From: Winogradskyella psychrotolerans | GTDB lineage: Bacteria; Bacteroidota; Bacteroidia; Flavobacteriales; Flavobacteriaceae | Direction of reading: 5' to 3' | Length of the DNA: 64,000 nucleotides | NCBI RefSeq assembly: GCF_018860565.1 | Contig: NZ_JAHKPS010000013.1 | Coordinates: forward strand, 1-64,000 | In this document: positions 8,949 to 18,395 of the stretch, in pieces | Layout of the letters: each line of letters opens with the position of its first letter | Position numbering within the stretch: the stretch's first letter is position 1 | Notes under the pieces: generated by a model | Told to the model about the DNA's origin: nothing | Databases searched by the model: none | The model's input: the letters and a program-made list of their open reading frames with translations, nothing else | Translations under genes and position numbers: made by a program

Positions 8949-10214
8949 TTATGTTTTCTGCTTTTTCTTTTTAGCTGCAGGAAACAATACATTATTCAAT
9001 ATCAAACGGTATCCTGGAGATGTAGGATGTAAATCTAATTCTGTTTTTGGGTCACCTACACGATGTGTATAATCTTCGGGATCGTGACCACCGTAAAAAG
9101 TGAAGAAACCTTTTCCTTTAATACCATGTATATATTTAGCCTCACCGTTGGTTCTGTTTTCTCCCATTACCAAAACATTAGATTTAATTTGGTCTCTAGT
9201 AAACGATGTAGTTTGTCCCATAAACCCTTTGACCAAAGCAGTATGATTTTGAGTTAACATTGTAGGGATTGGGTCCCATTTTGCAGAATACTCCATTAAA
9301 GAAAAATAATCTGTCATCTTAGGTATTTGACGTTTTTGAGTCATATCTATTGACGAAAACTCATACACATTAGGACTACGTTCTAAAATATAATCTTTAA
9401 AAGCAAAAGTCTTACTAAAGTCAATTTTATTTTGATAGCCAGGATCACTGCCATCGCCATCAAACATCGGTTCACAAATATCTACTCCTTCTGCAGAAAG
9501 CGCAATATCAAAACTATCTGTTGCAGAACACATGGCAAACATGAATCCACCTCCAACAACATAATCTCTAATTTTAAGTGCTACAGCCAATTTAGCCTCA
9601 GATACTTTATCGTAGCCTAACTTTGCGGCTAATTCTTCGGCTTCTTTTTTATCTTCAATGTACCATGCTGCTGAGCGGTAAGCTCTATAAAATTTCCCAT
9701 ATTGCCCTGTAAAATCTTCATGATGTAAATGCAACCAATCGTAAAGTAATAATTCATCATTTAAAACTTCTTCATCGTAAATGGTTTCGTAAGGAATTTC
9801 AGCATAGGTTAACACCATAGTCACCGCATCATCCCAAGGTTTTAAACCTTTTGGTGTATAAACTGCTATTTTAGGTGCTTTTTCTAACACAATAGCTTCT
9901 TGATTTACTGCAGGACTTGCAATATCTTCTAATATTTGAGCTGCTTTTGCGTCTGAAATTACTTCAAAAGATACGCCTCTAATTTGGCATTCTCGTTGAA
10001 TAATTTCGGCATCAGGTAATAAAAACGAACCTCCTCTATAATTAAGTAACCATTTTACCTTAAGCTCTCGTTCTAGTGTCCAATAAGTAACACCATAAGC
10101 TTTAAGATGATTATTTTGTGTTTCGGCATCCATAGGAATAAGGATATAGGATGCGTAAGCATTTATACTTAAAAATAAAGTAAAGATGATAAGAAATAGA
10201 TTTTTCAAGTTCAT
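8949..10214 (-). CDS. Secreted protein of the family often named 'asparagine synthetase B' in Flavobacteriia
   Basis: The 421-aa product starts at ATG 10214, where a signal peptide (MNLKNLFLIIFTLFLSINAYA) begins; a longer frame from 10238 would put eight residues ahead of it. Mature sequence begins SYILIPMD. I recognise the conserved flavobacterial family that databases tend to call asparagine synthetase B, but there is no N-terminal Cys2 glutaminase nucleophile and no SGGxDS ATP-pyrophosphatase motif, so that name is not supported. A GGGFMFAMCSATDSFD segment near 230 recalls class I amidotransferase-like or ThuA-like folds. An exported role, possibly hydrolytic, is more likely than asparagine synthesis. 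The C-terminus is Lys-rich. Confidence 0.75.
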   Translation of the reverse strand: MNLKNLFLIIFTLFLSINAYASYILIPMDAETQNNHLKAYGVTYWTLERELKVKWLLNYRGGSFLLPDAEIIQRECQIRGVSFEVISDAKAAQILEDIASPAVNQEAIVLEKAPKIAVYTPKGLKPWDDAVTMVLTYAEIPYETIYDEEVLNDELLLYDWLHLHHEDFTGQYGKFYRAYRSAAWYIEDKKEAEELAAKLGYDKVSEAKLAVALKIRDYVVGGGFMFAMCSATDSFDIALSAEGVDICEPMFDGDGSDPGYQNKIDFSKTFAFKDYILERSPNVYEFSSIDMTQKRQIPKMTDYFSLMEYSAKWDPIPTMLTQNHTALVKGFMGQTTSFTRDQIKSNVLVMGENRTNGEAKYIHGIKGKGFFTFYGGHDPEDYTHRVGDPKTELDLHPTSPGYRLILNNVLFPAAKKKKQKT

Positions 10215-10336
10215 AAATTTAGAACGAAATATAACCAAATTTTAGTCTGTTTAAGTCTTATTTAATAATCTTTTAAGACCTATTGAGTTGAATAAAATCT
10301 GAACAATGAATTTCTTTAAAGAAAACACATTTGAAT

Positions 10337-11371
10337 TTAATCTAGCTGAGTCTCATTACCAGAAAGTAAACTAGCAATGACCTTAGTCCCTTCAAACTGC
10401 TCTAAGATAATTTTAATAAAAACAGTAATAGGAATAGCCATAATTAAGCCTGGAATACCCCAAAGAAATCCCCAAAACATCAGCATTACCAATACTGCAA
10501 TGACATTTATAGAGAAGGATTTTCCCATAAAAATGGGCTCCAAAATGGCACCAAAAGTCACTTGAACCATAGAAATAGCGAAGATAAAAAAGAACAGAGT
10601 ACTCGTGGGATCCAATTCTACAAACGCAAAAATAGATAATAGAATTACAGAAATAAAAGAGCCTACCATCTGAACAAAATTAATAGCAAAAGCAAATAAT
10701 CCCCAGAAAATAGGAAAACTCACATCAAAAAACACACACATTAATCCTGTAAATAGACCGGTTAAAGCACTGACTAAAACTTTTACCTTAATAAATTTAA
10801 TAAGGTCTTTTTCTATTTTCATAAACGTTTTAATAGAAGTATGCTTTTGTTTTAATAGTGTATTATTAAGCAATTTATGAACGTTTATTGATTCTGCCAA
10901 CCACAATACCACAAAGAATACTGTCATTAATAAGGCTGTTAGAAACGAATTTACAAATCCGAGCGTAGACCCTAGATTTTCTTTTTCAAATAATTGACCA
11001 ATAAGTCCGTGTTCTTGTTCAATTTCTATTCCGAAGTTATCAAATAGATAGACTTTGAGATCTGCAATTTTTAATTCGGCTTTTGATAAAAATTCGGTAT
11101 TGTTAGCTAATATTTGTTTACTAGATAATTGCACCAGTTCTATACCTATTTTAAGACCAATAGAAACGAGTAATAAAACGATAATGATACTAACAATTTT
11201 TGGTACTTTTCTACGTCCTAACCATCGCATTAATGGTAGAAATAGCAAAGCTATAAACATTGAAAAAATCAATGGAATAAAAATAAAAGACAGAATCTTT
11301 AGTAAGTAAAACACTAAAGGAATTACAATAATTAACAACAAAATGTTTGTTGTACGTCTTTGGTCTAACAT
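10337..11371 (-). CDS. AI-2E family transporter (PerM-like permease)
   Basis: The 344-aa inner-membrane protein has about eight hydrophobic segments, a central soluble region (about 60-140), and the C-terminal GFLWGIPGLIMAIPITVFIKIILEQ-type ending of the AI-2E/YdiK/PerM family. The family name comes from one member that exports autoinducer 2; most members transport unknown solutes, and some are sodium/proton antiporters. No gene for autoinducer 2 synthesis is nearby. It lies 71 bp downstream of dnaB on the same strand. Confidence 0.9.
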   Translation of the reverse strand: MLDQRRTTNILLLIIVIPLVFYLLKILSFIFIPLIFSMFIALLFLPLMRWLGRRKVPKIVSIIIVLLLVSIGLKIGIELVQLSSKQILANNTEFLSKAELKIADLKVYLFDNFGIEIEQEHGLIGQLFEKENLGSTLGFVNSFLTALLMTVFFVVLWLAESINVHKLLNNTLLKQKHTSIKTFMKIEKDLIKFIKVKVLVSALTGLFTGLMCVFFDVSFPIFWGLFAFAINFVQMVGSFISVILLSIFAFVELDPTSTLFFFIFAISMVQVTFGAILEPIFMGKSFSINVIAVLVMLMFWGFLWGIPGLIMAIPITVFIKIILEQFEGTKVIASLLSGNETQLD

Positions 11372-11442
11372 GAGGCAATTTGATTTTATCTAAAGCATAC
11401 AAAGATAGGATAAAAAATAGTGCTCAAATACATAAAAAGCTG

Positions 11443-12975
11443 TTAAAAAGGTACTCCATCATCTTCTGGTCCTCCAAAAGCATCTGAAGGAGAAGGGAAA
11501 TTATCAGGAGTAAATGTATTATCATTAGCAGCTTCATTCATTTTAGAATGAAATTCACCAAATGGTGTATCAAAATCATCTAAATTATCGAACTTACCTA
11601 AGTGACCAATAAATTTCAATCTGATGTTTTCTAAACCACCGTTTCTGTGTTTAGCAACAATAAATTCACCTTGTCCTTCGGTTGGAGAGCGCTCTTCATC
11701 ATCCCATTCATCAATCTTATAATATTCTGGTCTGTATATAAACGATACAATATCTGCATCTTGCTCAATCGCACCAGATTCACGTAAATCGGATAATAAA
11801 GGTCTTTTACTTCCGCCACGTGTTTCTACAGCACGTGATAACTGAGATAAGGCAATAACAGGAACACTTAATTCTTTTGCTAAAGCTTTTAAGTTACGGG
11901 AAATCATCGAAATTTCTTGTTCACGATTACCTCCTTTTTGGCTTCCTCCTGCTGTCATTAATTGCAAATAGTCAATCATAATCATCTTAATACCGTATTG
12001 AGATGCCAAACGACGTGCTTTTGCTCTTAAATCGAAAATTGAAAGTGAAGGAGTATCATCTATAAATAAAGGGGCTTGTTCTAAGGTCTTAACTTTAACG
12101 TTAAGTTGCTCCCATTCGTGTTTTTCTAACTTACCTGTTCTTAATTTTTCTGAAGACAAACCTGTTTCACTCGAAATTAAACGTGTAATTAGCTGTACTG
12201 AAGACATCTCTAAAGAAAAGAAAGCCACAGGAGTATTACTATTTACAGCCACATTACGAGCCATGGTTAGTGTAAACGCTGTTTTACCCATACCAGGACG
12301 TGCAGCTACAATTACTAAATCACTAGGTTGCCAACCAGACGTTAGCTTATCTAATTTATCAAAACCAGAAGGAATTCCACTCATCCCTTCTTTATTTGAG
12401 ATCTCTTCAATTTTCTTTTTGGCTTGAATAACTAAACTCTGAGCAGATTCTGTAGATTTTTTAACGTTACCTTGAGTCACCTCATATAATTTGGCTTCAG
12501 CGGTATCTAAAAGATCGAAAACGTCTCTGGTTTCGTCGTAAGCTTCTTCTATAATTTCATTTGAAATTTTGATTAGACTTCGTTGAATGTATTTTTGAAG
12601 AATAATACGTGCATGAAACTCAATGTGGGCAGAAGAAGCTACGCGTTGTGTTAATGAAATGAGATAAAAATCACCACCAATCAAATCTAATTTTTGGTCC
12701 TTCTTTAATTGACTAGAAACGGTTAATAAGTCGACCGGCTCACTATTCTCAAATAATTTAAAAATAGCCTCAAAAATATGCTTGTGCGCCTCTTTATAAA
12801 AAGCGTCTGGGCTTAAGATGTCAATTACTTCATCTACACCTTTTTTATCAATCATCATTGCACCAAGCACAACCTCTTCTAAATCAGGTGCTTGAGGTGG
12901 TATCTTTCCTTTTTCTAAGTTAATAATTGTGCTTTTCTCAACTTTATAGCCTTGTACTGGATTGGGTTGTTTCAT
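11443..12975 (-). CDS. dnaB: Replicative DNA helicase DnaB
   Basis: This hexameric helicase unwinds DNA at the replication fork and recruits primase. The protein is about 510 aa. It has the N-terminal helical domain (about 30-130), a linker, and the RecA-like ATPase with Walker A ARPGMGKTAF near residue 228 and Walker B-type IDYLQLM. The late motif SDLRESGAIEQDAD is also present. ATG at 12975 is preferred because the longer frame from 12984 would start with TTG. The C-terminal tail is acidic and low in complexity. An 11-bp perfect inverted repeat lies upstream at 13032-13061. Confidence 0.97.
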   Translation of the reverse strand: MKQPNPVQGYKVEKSTIINLEKGKIPPQAPDLEEVVLGAMMIDKKGVDEVIDILSPDAFYKEAHKHIFEAIFKLFENSEPVDLLTVSSQLKKDQKLDLIGGDFYLISLTQRVASSAHIEFHARIILQKYIQRSLIKISNEIIEEAYDETRDVFDLLDTAEAKLYEVTQGNVKKSTESAQSLVIQAKKKIEEISNKEGMSGIPSGFDKLDKLTSGWQPSDLVIVAARPGMGKTAFTLTMARNVAVNSNTPVAFFSLEMSSVQLITRLISSETGLSSEKLRTGKLEKHEWEQLNVKVKTLEQAPLFIDDTPSLSIFDLRAKARRLASQYGIKMIMIDYLQLMTAGGSQKGGNREQEISMISRNLKALAKELSVPVIALSQLSRAVETRGGSKRPLLSDLRESGAIEQDADIVSFIYRPEYYKIDEWDDEERSPTEGQGEFIVAKHRNGGLENIRLKFIGHLGKFDNLDDFDTPFGEFHSKMNEAANDNTFTPDNFPSPSDAFGGPEDDGVPF

Positions 12976-13031
12976 AAGTAACAAAAGTAGTCAAATAGTA
13001 TTGACGATCTGATTATAAGTGGTTTTCAATC

Positions 13032-13061
13032 TTAACAGTTAGTTAACAATCTAACTGTTAA
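13032..13061. repeat. Perfect 11-bp inverted repeat upstream of dnaB
   Basis: TTAACAGTTAG (13032-13042) and CTAACTGTTAA (13051-13061) are exact complements separated by TTAACAAT. It lies 57 bp upstream of the dnaB ATG and downstream of the accA terminator, so it fits a dnaB operator or 5' leader structure better than a terminator. There is no T-run. Confidence 0.6.
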
Positions 13062-13088
13062 TAACTCTATTTTATTGTTAATGGCGCC

Positions 13089-13122
13089 AAAAAAAACCGA
13101 AGCTTAAACTTCAGTTTTTTTT
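13089..13122 (-). terminator. Intrinsic terminator after accA
   Basis: On the minus strand AAAACTGAAG pairs with CTTCGGTTTT (one G-T pair) across TTTAAG, followed by a T-run. It lies 22 bp downstream of the accA stop. Confidence 0.85.
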
Positions 13123-13143
13123 AGTTTCCTATGTTTAATGGAA

Positions 13144-14097
13144 TCAGTCTTTATAGACTCCCATAGCATCGTATTTTTCCATACGTTGATTCACTAAATC
13201 TTTTGGTGATAAGTTTTTTAATTCACTATAAGACTTCTCTATAGCGTTTTTCACTGCTAAAAATGTCTTAGGTCTATCTGTATGAGCACCACCTAGTGGT
13301 TCTTTAATAATTTGATCCACAAGCTTCATGCGTTTCATGTCTTTTGCTGTTAGTTTTAAAGCTTCAGCAGCTTGTTCTTTATATTCCCAACTTCGCCACA
13401 AAATAGAAGAGCAAGATTCTGGTGAAATTACAGAATACCACGTGTTTTCTAACATCATCACGCGGTCACCTACTCCAATACCCAAGGCCCCTCCTGATGC
13501 TCCTTCTCCTATAATAATTGTAATAATTGGTACGGTTAATCGAGCCATCTCTAAAATATTTCTAGCAATGGCTTCTCCTTGACCTCGTTCTTCGGCTTCT
13601 AAACCTGGATACGCTCCAGGAGTATCAATTAAAGTAACCACTGGAATTCCGAATTTCTCGGCAGATTTCATAAGTCGTAATGCTTTGCGATACCCTTCTG
13701 GATTAGACATACCAAAATTTCGGTATTGTCTGGTTTTAGTATTAAATCCTTTTTGTTGGCCAATAAACATATAGGTTTGGTCTCCAATTTTACCTAAACC
13801 ACCGATCATGGCTTTGTCGTCCTTTACATTACGGTCTCCATGTAGTTCTAAAAACGTCTCGCCGCAAAGTGCTTTTATATGATCTAAAGTATAAGGCCTG
13901 TTAGGATGACGGGATAATTGAACACGTTGCCATGCCGAAAGGTTTTTATAGATATCTTTCTTTGTTTCAGCTAATTTTTTTTCTATCTGCTTACAGGTTT
14001 CGGTTACATCTACATCACTTTCTTTTCCTATAATTTCGCATTTATCTAGCTGTTCTTCTAGTTCTTTTATGGGTAATTCAAACTCTAAGTATTCCAT
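13144..14097 (-). CDS. accA: Acetyl-CoA carboxylase carboxyltransferase subunit alpha
   Basis: The 317-aa subunit, with AccD, transfers the carboxyl group from biotin to acetyl-CoA to make malonyl-CoA, the first step of fatty acid synthesis. It is the normal length for AccA. Recognisable segments are [29 protein letters not shown] and [15 protein letters not shown], which form the crotonase-fold active site and oxyanion region. It is flanked by its own terminator and by 230 bp of non-coding DNA upstream. AccB, AccC and AccD are not in the window. Confidence 0.97.
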   Translation of the reverse strand: MEYLEFELPIKELEEQLDKCEIIGKESDVDVTETCKQIEKKLAETKKDIYKNLSAWQRVQLSRHPNRPYTLDHIKALCGETFLELHGDRNVKDDKAMIGGLGKIGDQTYMFIGQQKGFNTKTRQYRNFGMSNPEGYRKALRLMKSAEKFGIPVVTLIDTPGAYPGLEAEERGQGEAIARNILEMARLTVPIITIIIGEGASGGALGIGVGDRVMMLENTWYSVISPESCSSILWRSWEYKEQAAEALKLTAKDMKRMKLVDQIIKEPLGGAHTDRPKTFLAVKNAIEKSYSELKNLSPKDLVNQRMEKYDAMGVYKD

Positions 14098-14329
14098 ACA
14101 ATTTGAAGTTATTTATTTTAGTTAGTATAGTTAGGATACAAACCTACGTATTCTAATTCACTTTTATAAAAAATAAATAGAAAAGTAGCTTCATGTATCC
14201 AATTTACAAAAATAGAATTTATTTAAAAACTTAAAGTGTAATCGGAAACTTTTCATGCTTAATTTATTTACACATGGTATAGTGCTAAACTATTAGAAAT
14301 GACTATAAAATTAACTCAAAACTGAAAAG

Positions 14330-16110
14330 CTATTCAAAAATAACCTTAAACACATGTTTGTTTCTAGAAGGAGATGTCACTTCCAAAAAATAAACACCTG
14401 CAGATATGTTGTTTAGGTCAATAACCTTATTGGTTAGAATGTGATCCATGCGTTTTACCAGACGTCCTTGGAGATCAAAACAGCGTAAGTTGAAGAATTC
14501 ATCGTTAGCACTTGAAAGGGTTACACTACCAGTTGAAAGGTTTGGCCAAATATTATAATGATTGTTATTTAAATCCTCATTTCCTAATGCCCTAGGATAA
14601 AATTTAGCCACAAACATAGTTGAATAATTATCCTCTGGATTCTCCGTAATAACGGACTCTTGTAACGCATCTATCGTTGCTATGCCCTGTTCGCTTTGTG
14701 TAGTACCAACAATATAAAACTCATTATTTGTGGATAAAACCGTTTTAGCACGATTAACCTCTTCGCCTTCGCCACCATAATAACTTACAAAATCTAATTG
14801 ACCTAAATCATTGAATTTTGCAAAATAAACATCGCTGTTTGTTGTGTTATTACCTAGGTTTAATTCTGTTTGGTATGCATTTGATGAAGCAATGCCTTCT
14901 GTTTCATCAGTAAGTCCAGTGAGCCAAATACTATCATCATCTCCAAAACTAACATAGCTTCTTATTCCAGAAATTCCTGAACCGCCAAAATATGTTGTCC
15001 ATACTGGCTGCCCATCCAGATCCATTTTAAGTAAAAAATCGTCACTAATACCCAACCTTTGTGTTTGATACACAGTACTACCAATGGACAAACCTTGATT
15101 ATAAGTATAACCTGCCATATAAAGAAAACCATTATACAATCGTAAATTTATACCTATATCTGTACTCGTACCTCCAAAATATGTTGACCAAATTCGATTC
15201 CCAACAGTATCAAATTTGGAAATAAAATTACTCAATTCTCCTGGATTTTGTGATTGATATACAGCATCTGAAGATCCGAAGTAACCAGAATTATCGGATG
15301 TAACACCAGAAATATAAATATTTTCATTTTCATCTAAACCAATCCCACCAATTTCTAAAAGTATGGGATTAACGTCGTTCATTTCCGATCCATAATAAGT
15401 AGCCCAAATTCGCTCACCTGTATGGGTAAATTTGACTAAAAAAAAGCCTGTCGATTTTCGGAAGTTCCTAATATAGTTGATTGGAAACTATTAGGAGTTG
15501 CCATGTAATTACTTGATTTTGTCCTACCACAAACATAAACACTAGTTGCGCTTACCTCAATCGACACAATCTGATCCTCTTTTTCACCGTCATAATAGCT
15601 TCCATAAAGTAACTCTCCGCTACTTGAAAATTTAACCAAAAAGCCAGCATCATTTTTAGGTTCTTCGCCAGATCCAGAAACCATTGTGGTCTGATAACCA
15701 TCTTGTGTGGCAATATTTATTGAGCTTGAAGTTTGACCAACGATATAAATATTATCTTGATCATCAATAACTATTTGATTTGCGGAATCGTAACCTTCTC
15801 AACCATAATAAGTTGCCCAAATTAAGTTTCCTTGGGGAGACAATTTTGTAATTAATACATCGCGCGTACCACCACCATAATCACTTTGATGTGCGTTAGG
15901 TGTAGCGTAATTAGTTACATCATTTATAGCACTATTGCCTATATTTGATAAAATATAAATATTACCAAAAGCATCAACCACAGCATCTTGCTGTTCATTA
16001 AATCTATTACCATAATAAGTTCCCCAATCTAATTCATAAGGAATTGTCTGTGCTATGGCACATACATTTCCTATTAAAATAATTAGAGTCAACAATACTA
16101 TTTTATTCAA
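14330..16110 (-). pseudogene. Disrupted SBBP-repeat beta-propeller protein with T9SS sorting domain
   Basis: Three collinear fragments (16110-15799, continued to 15436, then 15435-14330) form one gene of about 593 codons. It encodes a signal peptide (about 1-20), at least six SBBP-type repeats with the pattern NIYIxG and WATYYGG, and a C-terminal type A T9SS sorting domain ending KHVFKVIFE. Two lesions break it. First, an in-frame TGA at 15799-15801 replaces a Gly codon in the repeat motif YYGGEG; an intact YYGGEG occurs further on. Second, a one-base deletion in a run of eight A (15438-15445) shifts the frame; a ninth A would restore FFLVKF. The intact product would be secreted by T9SS to the surface. 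Sequencing error, phase variation or decay are all possible for the A-run; the TGA argues for decay. Confidence 0.85.
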
Positions 16111-16367
16111 AATACTTAAAGCTTTAGAAATAGCATTACTTAAAAGCTAATATTCCTTTTTAAATATACCAATTATCAAACAAATAGAAAAATTTAAGTG
16201 TTAAATTATGAAGTACTATTCTTATTTTTTATATTCAGAGTTGTTAAATCGTATATTATAATATGACCATCAGAACCTTCAGTTAAAATTTCTTAATGGT
16301 AAAAATTCAATTATAAAGGATCTTAATACATTATGATTTCATTTTAAATATATACATAAGAAAAGAG

Positions 16368-17276
16368 CTAATCGGTAATTTGGCTTGTTTTACTTTTTCG
16401 TCTTTTATAATTTTTAAAAATCGCATCAAATAAAACGGTTACTAATACAAGACTTGCCCCTATATAAAATGGAGGAGACATCTTTTCGGTTTCTGGAAAA
16501 AGCATTAAAGCGATTGCAATACCATAAAGTGGTTCTAGATTATAACTTAAAATAACCGTAAATGGACTTATATAACGCATTACATCTACAGAACCAATAA
16601 ATGCATATGCTGTACAGATAGATGCTAAAATGAATAAATACATCCAATCTGAATTTGATAATGTAAAGAACTCAGCATTGAATGTTTTACCTGACAATAA
16701 AATGAAAACTGTTAAAAAAAGTACGCCACTTATAAACTCGTAAAACGAAATAACTGTGGCATTATGTTTCTCAATAAAACGACCATTTATAACGGCAAAT
16801 AAAGTAGAAAATAAAGCTGAAAACAGCCCCAAAATAATGCCGTTAACATAACCCATCTCGCTACTGGTGATTAAAACCACTCCCAATACTACTATAATAC
16901 CAAAGATAATTTCATAGCCCAAAATACGTCGTTTAAAAAATAAAGGCTCAATGAACGAAGCAAAAAAGGCACCTGAAGAAAACATGGCCAAAGCAATGGA
17001 TATGTTAGCTTGGTTAATGGCTTCAAAAAAAGTAATCCAATGTAATGCGATAATAACTCCAGCCGCAGAAAATTGCCAAAATGTTTTGCTAGAAATCTTA
17101 ATATTTAATCGAATGATTTTGATGTAGATAAACATTAAAATTCCAGCGATAGCCATTCTGTACCATACGAGTTCTAGCGCTCCAATAGTAATTAACTCAC
17201 CTAATATAGCGGTAAATCCAGCAATTATGACTAGAAAATGTAAATGTAAATAATGCTTAAGTTTAGCGTTTGGCAT
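16368..17276 (-). CDS. EamA/DMT family transporter
   Basis: The 302-aa protein has about ten hydrophobic helices in two homologous halves, as in the 10-TMS drug/metabolite transporter superfamily (EamA domains at about 8-138 and 150-290). Such proteins export or import small metabolites; the substrate is not predictable. The start overlaps the end of the upstream LptF/LptG-type gene by 14 bp, so translation is probably coupled. Last gene of the tgt-lpt-eamA group on the minus strand. Confidence 0.92.
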   Translation of the reverse strand: MPNAKLKHYLHLHFLVIIAGFTAILGELITIGALELVWYRMAIAGILMFIYIKIIRLNIKISSKTFWQFSAAGVIIALHWITFFEAINQANISIALAMFSSGAFFASFIEPLFFKRRILGYEIIFGIIVVLGVVLITSSEMGYVNGIILGLFSALFSTLFAVINGRFIEKHNATVISFYEFISGVLFLTVFILLSGKTFNAEFFTLSNSDWMYLFILASICTAYAFIGSVDVMRYISPFTVILSYNLEPLYGIAIALMLFPETEKMSPPFYIGASLVLVTVLFDAIFKNYKRRKSKTSQITD

Positions 17277-18339
17277 TTTGCAGCAGATATATAGCTAAAA
17301 TACCAAATATAACATTAGGAAACCATACTGCTACTAAAGCCGAAAAATTAGACTGCTCTGCCATAACGCCAAAAACCTTATCAAAAAAGACATAAATCAT
17401 AGCAATAGCAATACCAACAGCAAGATTAACTCCCATACCTCCGCGTCGTTTTACAGAAGATACGGCAACAGCAATAATTGTAAGAATAAATATAGAAACA
17501 GGAATACTCCATTTTCTTAATTTCACTACTTCATAACGGCCAATATTAGGAGAGCCTCGTCTTTTTTCTGCAGCAATAAACTTAAGTAAATCCCCATACG
17601 ATTTTGTTTCTGCGGCATACTGAACAGGAGTCAAATCTTCGAGTTCAAATGGTAAATCCAGTTGTTTTCTATTTTCTCTTTCTACTGTTTCTATTCCATT
17701 GTTAAAAGAACGTTTCATATAGTTGGTAAGCTGATATGTACTATCTTCTTCTGTGTAGCGAATATTACTTGCGAAAATTTTATACTTCATTTCGTTGCCT
17801 TCAAAATGTTCGTAGGTAAAATTCTGACCCGATTTATTTCTTGGTATAAAGTTACTCACATAGATATAATCATTGTCATTAATTTGTTGATAGACATCTC
17901 TTGTTTGCTGTACTTTCCGATTCTTTCTTAAATATTTAAATTTAAATTCATTAAACCCTTGGCTAGCTATTGGAGCTAAATACATCCCTAAAAACAGAGC
18001 GAAGCTAGCAACAATTGTAGCTCCAATTATATAAGGTCTTAAAAAGCGTGAAAATGAAACTCCAGAACTTAAAAAAGCAACGATTTCTGTATTATTAGCT
18101 AGTTTGGATGTAAACCAAATAACAGATAAAAATAAAAATAAAGGAAATAGAAGGTTTGCAAAATAAACCGTAAAATCTAAATAATAATATGCAACTTCTC
18201 CAAAAGGTACATCATTTTCTAACATTTTACCTACTTTTTCGGCCAGATCTACTGTAATTCCAATAGGAACAAACAGCAATAACATCATGAGGAATGTAAG
18301 CAAATAGCGTTTTAATATGTACCAGTCTAGAATTTTCAA
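17263..18339 (-). CDS. LptF/LptG family LPS-export permease
   Basis: This 358-aa inner-membrane protein belongs to the YjgP/YjgQ family, the transmembrane part of the LptB2FG ABC transporter that extracts lipopolysaccharide from the inner membrane. It has three N-terminal helices, a periplasmic beta-jellyroll region (about 125-250) and three C-terminal helices, with the opening MKILDWYILKRYL typical of LptG/F. I cannot decide between F and G from this copy alone. It sits 56 bp downstream of tgt and overlaps eamA by 14 bp; the tgt-lptG adjacency is common in Bacteroidota. Confidence 0.93.
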   Translation of the reverse strand: MKILDWYILKRYLLTFLMMLLLFVPIGITVDLAEKVGKMLENDVPFGEVAYYYLDFTVYFANLLFPLFLFLSVIWFTSKLANNTEIVAFLSSGVSFSRFLRPYIIGATIVASFALFLGMYLAPIASQGFNEFKFKYLRKNRKVQQTRDVYQQINDNDYIYVSNFIPRNKSGQNFTYEHFEGNEMKYKIFASNIRYTEEDSTYQLTNYMKRSFNNGIETVERENRKQLDLPFELEDLTPVQYAAETKSYGDLLKFIAAEKRRGSPNIGRYEVVKLRKWSIPVSIFILTIIAVAVSSVKRRGGMGVNLAVGIAIAMIYVFFDKVFGVMAEQSNFSALVAVWFPNVIFGILAIYLLQNAKR

Positions 18340-18395
18340 TTTTGTTATTTCGTCTTTAATTGTTTCGTTTAATTTATTCTTTTTAGTTTCAAATG

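Noticed and set aside
10337..11371. Quorum-sensing exporter on the strength of the AI-2E name
   Set aside because: The name covers a broad permease family; no luxS or signalling genes are in the window.
13032..13061. DnaA box cluster or origin near dnaB
   Set aside because: The repeat does not match TTATNCACA-type boxes, only one pair is present, and no dnaA or other origin features are visible.
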